NCBI GenBank assembly: GCA_963849485.1
Contig: CAWKIF010000029.1
Coordinates: 1 to 5,789 of the forward strand
From: CAVTWJ01 sp963849485
GTDB lineage: Bacteria; Oederibacteriota; Muellerivitia; Muellerivitales; Muellerivitaceae
Reading direction: 5' to 3'
Length of the DNA: 5,789 nt
Shown: positions 1 to 5,789 of the stretch, one piece after another
Layout: every line of letters begins with the position of its first letter
Numbering within the stretch: the first letter of the stretch is position 1
The notes under the pieces: generated by a model
What the model saw: only the letters and a program-made list of their open reading frames with translations
Told to the model about the DNA's origin: nothing
Databases searched by the model: none
Translations under genes and position numbers: made by a program

Positions 1-353
1 CGCGACGGTTTTTCACCCAAGAGGAAAACATCTTTATATCAAACTTACCGGATATTGAAAAAAAACGAGGCTTTTTTCATTTATTTACCCTCAAAGAAGC
101 TCTGGGGAAAGCCATGGGTACCGGATTGAAAGGGGCCTTTGCTTCCGGAAGCGTACCCTTGCCCCTCTCGCAGAGCTTCTCTTGGGGAAAATACTGGTGT
201 TTTACCAAGGATTTTGCCCCGGAAGGCTATACGCTCGCTTTGGCCGCGGAAGCGGGAGAAAAAGAATTTCCCCTGGTTAGAATCTTTCATTGGGAAGAAG
301 AAAATCTTTGGACCCGAGTTCAATCCTTGGAACGGGAAAGCGTCTATGAGTGA
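1..353 (+). CDS. Sfp-type 4'-phosphopantetheinyl transferase, C-terminal part
   Basis: The enzyme moves the 4'-phosphopantetheine arm of coenzyme A onto a serine of acyl, aryl or peptidyl carrier proteins in the cytoplasm. The frame is open from base 3 to the TGA at 351-353, giving 116 residues; the N-terminal half lies before the window. The visible part opens with RRFFTQEE, like the (A)RRFF..EE segment of Sfp proteins. It continues with FFHLFTLKEALGKAMGTGL, the family signature W/F-x-x-K-E-A-x-x-K-x-x-G-x-G-L. The Lys and Glu of KEA are encoded at 93-98; in the family this Glu helps bind Mg2+. Phe replaces the common Trp before T-x-K-E. A later ALA segment also fits the family. The stop overlaps the next gene's start by 8 bases (ATGAGTGA), so the two are probably co-transcribed and translationally coupled. 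The ATG at 114 is internal, not a start. The family call is secure; the target carrier protein is unknown. Confidence 0.88.
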   Translation, partial: RRFFTQEENIFISNLPDIEKKRGFFHLFTLKEALGKAMGTGLKGAFASGSVPLPLSQSFSWGKYWCFTKDFAPEGYTLALAAEAGEKEFPLVRIFHWEEENLWTRVQSLERESVYE

Positions 354-1857
354 CAACATTTCTTATGACGCGATCGTCATCGGATCAGGGATGGGAGGCC
401 TGACGGCGGCCGCAGTCCTGGCCAGGATCAAGGGCTACCGGGTCTTAGTCTTGGAACAGCATTTCAAATTGGGCGGGTTCACCCATACCTTCCAGCGGCC
501 CGGGGGGTACAACTGGGATGTGGGTCTCCATTACGTAGGTCAAATGGGCCCCCAAAGCCCCCTGCGCAGGGCTATGGATTTCATAACTGGGGGTAGAACC
601 CGGTGGATCCAAATGAAAGACCCCTTTGATGTTTTCCTCTATCCAGATCTGAAATTCGAGGTTTCGTCCGATCGAAATATATATTTAGATCAAATGATCC
701 GACTTTTTCCCGCAGAGGCGGAGAGCCTCAAACAATATTTTAAAGATGTTGATTTAGCGGCCAACCACTTTATGGGGCAATGGAAATTGCCTCTGGGTTC
801 CCGAGACCTGGCGGATGAGCCGCTCCGGCATTATCTTGATACCCGATTTCAGGACGGACGTCTTAAAGGTCTCTTGGCTTCCCAATGGGGGGATTACGGA
901 TTGCCACCCAAATTTGCCAGTTTCGGGGTCCACGCTGGAGTAGTCAGGCATTATCTGGAGGGAGGGTATTATCCCGAAGGTTCTGCTTCCTCCCTGGTGG
1001 ATGCTCTAGCGAGAGTTGTTCGCACCACTGGTGGTGAATTGAAAGTCCGAAGCCGAGTTCTTCAGATCTTGACAAAGGGTGGCCATGTCAAAGGAGTGGA
1101 GGTGGAAAGACTTGGGAATCGGGAGATTATCCTTGCCCCCGAGATTTATTCTGACGCAGGCGCAGAAACAACCTATGCGAAACTTTTAAAAGGAATTGTT
1201 GGTAACCCTGTTGAATTGGCCGGCCTTTGTTCGTCTTATGCCTATGGCGTCGTCACGCTGTACCTGGGTTTGAAATCACGGTGCGAACATTTGGGAATTC
1301 ATGGCCAGAATTTTTGGATGTATGAAAGTTTTGACCATGACGCCACTTGGGATGAACGAAACATGTTGGCGCGCGGCAAGGTTTCCTCCTGTAGCCTTTC
1401 GTTTCCGGGAATCAAAGACCCAACCGCGAAAAAACCTACAGCGGAAATCATCGCCCCTATAGACCACCAAGTGTTTCGAAAGTGGTTTGGAACAAGTTGG
1501 ATGAATCGGGGATTGGATTACACGGCCTTGAAAAGCAGAATCTCTGAAGCGTTGATAGGTTTTGTGGAAAGACATATTCCGGGGTTTTCCGAGGAAGTCG
1601 CATATAGTGAGCTTTCCACCCCTCTCTCCACCGAGCATTTCACGGGACATCGTGAGGGGGGGATATACGGTTTTCCCGGTGTTCCCGGGAGATACGATTC
1701 GAAATATCTGGGTCCCAAAACCCCCCTTCAGGGATTAGCTTTAGTCGGAGCGGATGCGGGTGGTCATGGAATTACTGGGGCGATGATGGGAGGCTTTTTA
1801 GGCGTAGCCTCTCAGCATGGGTTGGAAATCTTTGTGAAAGTTTTTAAGGAAGGATAA
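346..1857 (+). CDS. FAD/NAD(P)-dependent oxidoreductase, phytoene desaturase / retinol saturase (CrtI/RetSat) family
   Basis: This is a 503-residue flavoprotein. Residues 9-37 form the dinucleotide-binding fold: AIVIGSGMGGLTAA followed by a strand ending in Glu37 (VLVLEQH), which should bind the FAD ribose. It continues with LGGFTHTF and WDVGLHYVG (residues 42-65), typical of bacterial proteins annotated as phytoene dehydrogenase-like, carotenoid isomerase or all-trans-retinol 13,14-reductase. The C-terminal FAD motif LALVGADAGGHGITGAMMGG (about 465-484) is intact. The length is normal for bacterial members. The frame is open upstream to 139, but ATG 346 is chosen because homologous sequence begins right after it, it overlaps the upstream stop, and GGGAAAG lies just before it. 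Family members desaturate, saturate or isomerise polyene or isoprenoid chains; the substrate here cannot be read from sequence. The coupled phosphopantetheinyl transferase suggests a carrier-protein-based lipid, polyene or polyketide pathway upstream (inference). Confidence 0.87.
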   Translation: MSDNISYDAIVIGSGMGGLTAAAVLARIKGYRVLVLEQHFKLGGFTHTFQRPGGYNWDVGLHYVGQMGPQSPLRRAMDFITGGRTRWIQMKDPFDVFLYPDLKFEVSSDRNIYLDQMIRLFPAEAESLKQYFKDVDLAANHFMGQWKLPLGSRDLADEPLRHYLDTRFQDGRLKGLLASQWGDYGLPPKFASFGVHAGVVRHYLEGGYYPEGSASSLVDALARVVRTTGGELKVRSRVLQILTKGGHVKGVEVERLGNREIILAPEIYSDAGAETTYAKLLKGIVGNPVELAGLCSSYAYGVVTLYLGLKSRCEHLGIHGQNFWMYESFDHDATWDERNMLARGKVSSCSLSFPGIKDPTAKKPTAEIIAPIDHQVFRKWFGTSWMNRGLDYTALKSRISEALIGFVERHIPGFSEEVAYSELSTPLSTEHFTGHREGGIYGFPGVPGRYDSKYLGPKTPLQGLALVGADAGGHGITGAMMGGFLGVASQHGLEIFVKVFKEG

Positions 1858-1974
1858 ATTTCCAGAGGAGATTTCGCTTCAGGAAAGTGGTTTGCTTTGA
1901 CGGCTGAAAAATATACCCCGGCAAGCCCATGATTCGGCCAACTATAACTATAATTGATATTCGCCTGACTCCCT

Positions 1975-1988
1975 GGGAGGCTGAAATG
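1975..1988 (+). promoter_or_regulatory. Strong ribosome binding site (GGGAGG) before ATG 1986
   Basis: GGGAGG at 1975-1980 is followed by five bases (CTGAA) and ATG at 1986-1988. It is the best Shine-Dalgarno sequence in the window, yet its ATG opens only a 12-codon frame. The 11 bases AGGCTGAAATG at 1978-1988 recur exactly at 2018-2028, where the ATG opens the long methyltransferase frame. Confidence 0.5.
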
Positions 1989-2024
1989 GAAGTTTTAAAA
2001 CCGGTTGCCAATCGAAAAGGCTGA
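1986..2024 (+). CDS. Possible 12-residue leader peptide upstream of the methyltransferase gene
   Basis: ATG 1986 has the strong GGGAGG site and reads MEVLKPVANRKG, then TGA at 2022-2024. One base separates this stop from the methyltransferase ATG at 2026, a spacing suited to translational coupling. There are no runs of a single amino acid of the kind seen in attenuator peptides. Alternatively, this could be the true N-terminus of the methyltransferase, broken by one surplus A in the run 1997-2000. Removing one A joins ATG 1986 in frame and gives MEVLNRLPIEKAEMSITT. Frame breaks elsewhere in the window make that alternative reasonable. Confidence 0.3.
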   Translation: MEVLKPVANRKG

Positions 2025-2025
2025 A

Positions 2026-3441
2026 ATGTCTATCACAACGGGTAAAGATACTTTTATCGTCTGTCGCAATAGCCAGGGCACGGAGTTTCGCGCGACCTTG
2101 CTTCGCTTGACCCGCTATACAGTCGTTTTTGAGGTTTACAACCCCTACAGCATCCTTCAACTGTCGGAGGTTTTAAACGATTTCAGGATGATTATGAACG
2201 ACCGGCTGATTTATTCCGGTAGAGCGGTCGTGAGCACCCTGGTAAATACAGGCATTCTTTTGGTTTGCGAATGCACTCTGGAGGAAAGCTGGCTGGACGT
2301 GGACCTCTTCACCTCGATCCACCATAAAGACAAACTTCAGCATGAATTCACCGAGTTCCTGAAAGAATGGGAAAAAGTCCAGAAAGTAAACGACACCTTA
2401 AAAGTCGTAATCGCGGATATGCAGACCTTTATGATGGACCTACGCCGGTGGTTGGAACAGGTCGAAATGGGAATCCGGTCGGATCCGTCGGGGGACCGTC
2501 TTCAGACAGAACGGGAAGTCATCATGGAATTGAAAGAACCAATTCTTCCGACTGTCAGCGCTCTTTTTGAGCGCTTCGAACAAAACTCAGCCTCTATACC
2601 TTTGGAGTTGCAATCCCTCCACCGGTCTTATAGCCGAAGGCAAATGCACCCCATAGTTTTATGCTCCCCTTTTGTTTATCGGACATTCCAGAAACCACTG
2701 GGATATGCGGGGGACTATGAAATGGTCAACATGATGCTCCGAGACCCGCTGGAAGGTAGTTCGCTCTTCGCGAAAATCGTAAACCTATGGTTCGTCAACG
2801 CTCCGCCCTGCGAAGCTCACCGGAACCGTATTAAGTATCTCGTCCAACGACTCAACGATGAAACCCAACGAGTGACGCGGGAAAAACGCACCCTGCGGGT
2901 TTTAGATATGGCTTGCGGTCCAGCGAAAGAGATTCAGAATTTTCTGATTCAGGATGATTTGTGCGAAAAGGCCGATTTCACCTTATATGACTTCAATGAT
3001 GAGACACTGGAATACACGGGCAAAACCCTCAATGAGTTGAAACGTTTGCATCACCGGGGAACGCCGATCAACATGGTGAAAAAATCTGTCAATCATATCC
3101 TGAAAGAAACTTTTAAACCTACCGGATTTCCACGGGAAGGTGAATATGATTTTATCTATATCGCCGGTTTATTCGATTACCTGGAAGATCGGATTTGCAA
3201 GAAGCTTATGGATTATTTTTATGGCCTGCTGACCCCGGGGGGACTTTTGGTTGCGACCAATGTCACCCCGTCGAACCCCATTATTAATATCATGGAAAGT
3301 TTAGTTGAATGGCATTTGATTTATCGCGATCACACGCAAATGGCCCATCTCAAGCCAGAGGCGGCTCCCTATGGTTCGTGCGATATCAAGACTGAATCGA
3401 CCGGAATTAACATTTTTCTTGAGGTGCGGAAACCGAAATGA
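2026..3441 (+). CDS. PhcB-like SAM-dependent methyltransferase with beta-rich (PilZ-like?) N-terminal domain
   Basis: This 471-residue protein is probably the autoinducer-synthesis enzyme of the following kinase. The C-terminal half is a class I methyltransferase: motif I VLDMACGPAKE at residues 292-302, then an acidic strand-2 end (FTLYDFNDETLEYT), and later YDFIYIAGLFDYLED and LLTPGGLLVATNV. Just before the Rossmann fold, PFVYRTFQKPLGYAGDYEMV resembles the conserved block of PhcB-type proteins, which in Ralstonia methylate a 3-hydroxy fatty acid to the quorum signal. Residues 1 to about 95 are beta-rich and could be a divergent PilZ-like barrel, but the usual RxxxR and D/NxSxxG c-di-GMP motifs are not seen. 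A helical stretch (about 105-150) links the halves. ATG 2026 is chosen because AAGG stands five bases upstream; TTG 2005 is also in frame but has no good ribosome site. The stop overlaps the kinase start as ATGA. The methyltransferase fold is secure; the PhcB assignment rests on remembered family patterns plus context. Confidence 0.78.
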   Translation: MSITTGKDTFIVCRNSQGTEFRATLLRLTRYTVVFEVYNPYSILQLSEVLNDFRMIMNDRLIYSGRAVVSTLVNTGILLVCECTLEESWLDVDLFTSIHHKDKLQHEFTEFLKEWEKVQKVNDTLKVVIADMQTFMMDLRRWLEQVEMGIRSDPSGDRLQTEREVIMELKEPILPTVSALFERFEQNSASIPLELQSLHRSYSRRQMHPIVLCSPFVYRTFQKPLGYAGDYEMVNMMLRDPLEGSSLFAKIVNLWFVNAPPCEAHRNRIKYLVQRLNDETQRVTREKRTLRVLDMACGPAKEIQNFLIQDDLCEKADFTLYDFNDETLEYTGKTLNELKRLHHRGTPINMVKKSVNHILKETFKPTGFPREGEYDFIYIAGLFDYLEDRICKKLMDYFYGLLTPGGLLVATNVTPSNPIINIMESLVEWHLIYRDHTQMAHLKPEAAPYGSCDIKTESTGINIFLEVRKPK

Positions 3442-5789
3442 GCCCAAACCCCCAGATGAGACCGGAGTTCATCAATGCCTTTGAGTCTTTCGATAAACAG
3501 GAACGGATTCGTTTATTTAAATTCGCCTGTTGGTTCGTCGTATTCGGAATGCCGGCGGGTTTTCTTTTGGACCTCAATATCTATCCGGACCATGTCCTTC
3601 CATTTTTGAAGTTGAGGATGCTATCCGCTCTTTTAGCGCTCGGGCTTTGGGGTTTGTTTTACACTAAGTTTGGTTTGAGGTATTACCGCTTTATGTTTCC
3701 TCTTCTTCCATTGATGTGTCAGAGTTTTATCTCCTGGATGATCTACGCGACAGAAGGAGCGACATCACCCTATTACGCCGGCTTGAACTTGATCATGTTA
3801 ACCTTTTTCTTCTGTTTCCATGGACTTACCGGGAAACCATTTGCATTTCCGTCGCCACTTTATTCATCTATGTCCTTTCATGTCTGGCCCATGGGGAAGT
3901 CCACTTCGGCGGAGTTTTCTTTAATAATATTTACTTTTTATCGCTTACTTCCATTTTCGCTATTATCGGAACTTATTTCGCGAATCGATTAAGGGTTAGG
4001 GAATTCACTTTGCGTTTCGAGTTGGATCAGAACCGTCAAAAATTGGAGGAATCCAATCGCAAATTGATAGAATTGGATCAGATCAAAAGCCGATTCTTCG
4101 CCAATATCAGCCACGAGCTTCGAACACCCCTTACGCTTCTTGTTTCTCCCCTGCAAGTATTGCGGACTCAAAAAAAACATTTATTGGATGAGGAATCCAG
4201 GGACATCCTGGGTTCGATGGAAAACAACGCGATGAGATTGTTGAAACTCATAAACGACCTTTTAGACCTGGCGAAGCTGGAATCGGGCCGTATGGAAGTC
4301 CGAAAGGAGGCTGTGGACCTTGAAATGTTAATTAAGGGCTTGATCCAGTCCATTCAGAATACTGCAAAGGACAAGGGAATATCCCTTTCATCACGGATCG
4401 ATGAACCCCTGGGTTTAGTGATGATTGACCAAAATAAAATGGAAAAAATCGTCTTGAACCTTCTATTTAATGCCTTGAAATTCACCACTGGAGGGGGTCG
4501 GGTGGAGTTAGCTGTTGTTAAAGAAGGTCCCTATCTGTTGTTGAAAATCAAGGATACGGGCATGGGTATATCCGAAAAGGACTTGCCTTATATCTTTGAT
4601 CGGTTCTGGCAGGCGGATTCCTCGTCACAGAGGAAGTATCAAGGAACAGGCATTGGTCTCGCCCTCGTTAAGGAGTTGACCGAGGCCATGGGAGGGACAG
4701 TCACGGTTCAAAGTCAGCCGGGGTCGGGAACCACCATGACCGTCAAAGTTCCATACGAAAAGATCCAGGGGGCATCCTCGGCCAATGAGAAGGAGAAGGA
4801 GCCCTCAGCCGACCCGTCCCATCCTTCGGTGGTGCCTCCACCCGAGGAGGCGTGGTTAGCCAATCTTTACCGCAGGGCGGAACTCTTTCCCTCATTCTCC
4901 CCGCTCTCCGAATCCATCCGGCCAGAAAATTTCGGCAACGGCCAATTGCCGAAAGTATTGGTTGCGGACGATGAAACAGACATGCTGAGATTTATCAAAT
5001 CCCAATTAGAAAAGCACTATGAGGTTTTAGAGGCGGTGGATGGGAACCAGGCGGTGGAAAAAGCCAAGCAGTTCCTGCCGGACATGATCCTCCTCGACAT
5101 GATGATGCCGGAAAAGGACGGTATCCAGGTCTGTCGTGAACTGAAAGCGCAAGTTTCTACTCAGTCGATTCCTGTCGTTTTATTGACGGCAAGGGCGGAC
5201 GAGGAAACCAAATACGCCGCCCTTGAAGCCGGAGCGAGCGATTTCTTGACAAAACCTTTTTCCAACACCGAACTGCATGTGAGGGTTAAAAACCTGATTG
5301 AATCCCACCGGTTTCAACGGGACTTGGTCCGCAAAAAAAGTGCACTAGAAATGACGCTCGAACAGCTCAAGGAAACGGAAGGCCAATTGGTCCAAAATGA
5401 AAAGATGGCTTCCCTGGGCCGCCTCAGTGCCGGTATCATTCATGAGATCAACAATCCACTCAATTACTCGCTCCAAGCTCTTCATCTGTTGAAAGGTAAG
5501 AAGGACCGGCTGCCGGAAGGGGACCGGGAAAAGTTCATGGAAACCCTCTCCGACATTTTGGAAGGCCTGGGCCGGGTCCAACAGATTGTTTCCGACCTGC
5601 GAACCTTCACCCATCCAACCATGGAGGGAGGGGAGGATTGGATCGAATTGGAGGAGGTGGTTTCGCACGCCCTGCGATTCCTGAGTCATGAGTTGAAGGA
5701 GGGGGGATCCGGATTGAAACCGATTTGAGCGGGGGGCCTCCGCATCTACAGACCGGAACAAAATGATTCAGGTTTTCGTGAATTTGTTA
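3438..5789 (+). CDS. PhcS-PhcR-like fused hybrid sensor histidine kinase, frame broken, 3' end outside window
   Basis: This membrane sensor kinase starts in the methyltransferase stop (ATGA). With one base added at three places (3804-3808, 5701-5706, about 5737-5751) it reads 785 residues to the window end. Numbering follows that reading. Six hydrophobic helices lie at about 29-46, 57-76, 84-103, 112-128, 134-151 and 163-182, including SPYYAGLNL. Then follow a coiled coil (186-216); HisKA with phospho-acceptor His226 (NISHELRTP); HATPase with Asn341/Asn345 (NLLFN), Asp373 (DTGMGI) and GTGIGL at 403; a Pro/Ser/Glu-rich linker (443-503); a complete receiver (504 to about 620) with Asp511/512, phospho-acceptor Asp554, Thr584 and Lys606; a coiled coil (about 625-655); a second HisKA with His669 (GIIHEINNPLNY); and the start of a second HATPase (QVFVNLL). 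Six helices plus kinase match PhcS/LqsS/CqsS sensors of fatty-acid-derived signals, and receiver plus kinase matches PhcR. As written, intact frames are 3438-3992 and, in the next frame, to 5728. Whether the gene is broken or the sequence is wrong is undecided. Confidence 0.75.
3804..3808 (+). other. Frame break 1 in the kinase gene (T5 run, one base short)
   Basis: The frame starting at 3438 runs through YYAGLNLIMLTFF and then loses sense after this T5 run, ending at 3992. The correct continuation (LLFPWTYRETICISVATL) is in the frame one base back. A sixth T joins the two as LIMLTFFLLFPWTYRE and restores helices 4 to 6 with no loss or repeat. The GTG at 3716 in the downstream frame is not a likely start, because translation before 3803 in that frame is charged and unlike the family. 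Confidence 0.8.
5701..5706 (+). other. Frame break 2 in the kinase gene (G6 run, one base short)
   Basis: As written the frame reads LKEGGSGLKPI and stops at 5726-5728, before any ATP-binding domain. A seventh G gives LKEGGIRIETDLSGG, the usual strand leading from HisKA into a HATPase domain. The stop at 5726-5728 is therefore probably not the true end of the gene. Confidence 0.7.
5737..5751 (+). other. Frame break 3 in the kinase gene (one base short)
   Basis: After break 2 is repaired, that frame meets TGA at 5764-5766. The frame starting at 5751 reads DRNKMIQVFVNLL to the last base, an obvious HATPase N-box region. One added base just before 5751 (for example an extra G, giving PPHLQDRNKMIQVFVNLL) joins them. 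The exact position cannot be fixed from this sequence. Confidence 0.6.

Larger units (their letters stand above)
1858..2025 (+). promoter_or_regulatory. Intergenic region with candidate promoter for the methyltransferase-kinase operon
   Basis: This is the only sizeable gap in the window. A perfect TATAAT lies at 1949-1954, directly preceded by TATAAC at 1943-1948, so CTATAA is tandemly repeated at 1942-1953. A start site about 7 bases downstream would leave a leader of roughly 25 nt before the ATG at 1986. No good -35 hexamer is found 16-18 bases upstream (the region reads about CCCATG), so the promoter may be weak or activator-dependent. A TTGACG at 1897-1902 is too far away to pair with it. 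CTCCC-T-GGGAG at 1969-1979 is a small dyad overlapping the Shine-Dalgarno sequence. No convincing rho-independent terminator was seen after 1857, so read-through from the upstream operon is possible. Confidence 0.4.

Noticed and set aside
139..345. Upstream extension of the oxidoreductase to ATG 139
   Set aside because: The extension runs inside the phosphopantetheinyl transferase gene and is rich in Lys, Arg and Pro with no family resemblance. The Rossmann motif begins just after ATG 346, which has the expected overlap with the upstream stop.
1276..1650. Minus-strand open frame of 124 codons opposite the oxidoreductase
   Set aside because: It lies wholly antisense to an intact conserved gene, has no domain signal and no plausible ribosome site.
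1858..1985. Rho-independent terminator after the oxidoreductase gene
   Set aside because: No G+C-rich stem with a following T run was found. The only dyad (CTCCC-T-GGGAG, 1969-1979) has a one-base spacer, too short for a hairpin loop.
3716..3803. GTG 3716 as the start of a separate 670-residue kinase
   Set aside because: Residues encoded before about 3803 in that frame are charged and overlap the well-formed membrane helices of the frame starting at 3438. The family-like sequence switches frame at the T5 run, so this is one broken gene rather than two.
3803..3810. Programmed -1 ribosomal frameshift at C-TTT-TTC
   Set aside because: The site does not match the X-XXY-YYZ slippery pattern well, since slipping would pair tRNA-Phe with CTT. 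No obvious downstream hairpin was seen, and two further single-base breaks in the same gene make sequence error or decay simpler.
5345..5761. Minus-strand open frame of 138 codons opposite the second HisKA
   Set aside because: It is antisense to clearly conserved kinase sequence, shows no recognisable motif and ends in a region of uncertain frame.
1..5789. CRISPR array, tRNA or rRNA gene, insertion sequence
   Set aside because: No regularly spaced repeats, cloverleaf-like or ribosomal RNA segments, transposase motifs or terminal inverted repeats were seen. Nearly all bases are explained by protein-coding sequence.

Overview
The window reads as a gene-dense bacterial chromosome fragment: about 50% G+C by eye, all genes on the + strand, and junctions that overlap by a few bases. 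The gene families (Sfp-type phosphopantetheinyl transferase, RetSat/CrtI-type oxidoreductase, PhcB-like methyltransferase, LqsS/PhcS-like six-helix sensor kinase) fit a Gram-negative bacterium, such as a proteobacterial, Nitrospirota or related environmental lineage. The sequence alone does not settle the phylum. Several one-base frame breaks in otherwise well-conserved coding sequence suggest a draft or metagenomic assembly.

Layout. Bases 1-353 are the C-terminal 116 residues of an Sfp-type 4'-phosphopantetheinyl transferase. Its stop overlaps the start of a 503-residue FAD-dependent oxidoreductase of the phytoene desaturase / retinol saturase family (346-1857). A gap of about 170 bases (1858-2025) holds a perfect TATAAT box, a strong Shine-Dalgarno sequence in front of a 12-codon leader ORF, and a second copy of the same initiation signal. 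After it comes a 471-residue protein (2026-3441) with a beta-rich, possibly PilZ-like N-terminus and a C-terminal SAM-dependent methyltransferase resembling PhcB. Its stop overlaps (ATGA) the start of a large hybrid histidine kinase (3438 to beyond the window end). The kinase reads, in order: six membrane helices, HisKA, HATPase, receiver, coiled coil, second HisKA, and the start of a second HATPase. The kinase frame is broken once at 3804-3808 and twice more within 5701-5751. A single added base at each place restores a family-like protein through the last base of the window, 785 residues in all.

How the genes may work together. In Ralstonia, phcB makes a 3-hydroxy fatty acid methyl ester autoinducer, PhcS is its membrane sensor kinase, and PhcR is a receiver-plus-kinase partner. 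Here a PhcB-like enzyme is directly followed by one polypeptide with the domain order of PhcS joined to PhcR. The pair therefore looks like a self-contained make-and-sense signalling unit with a fused sensor and response protein. The upstream pair (carrier-protein activator plus desaturase/saturase-like enzyme) looks like the end of a separate lipid, polyene or polyketide operon. Any metabolic link to the signal is inference.
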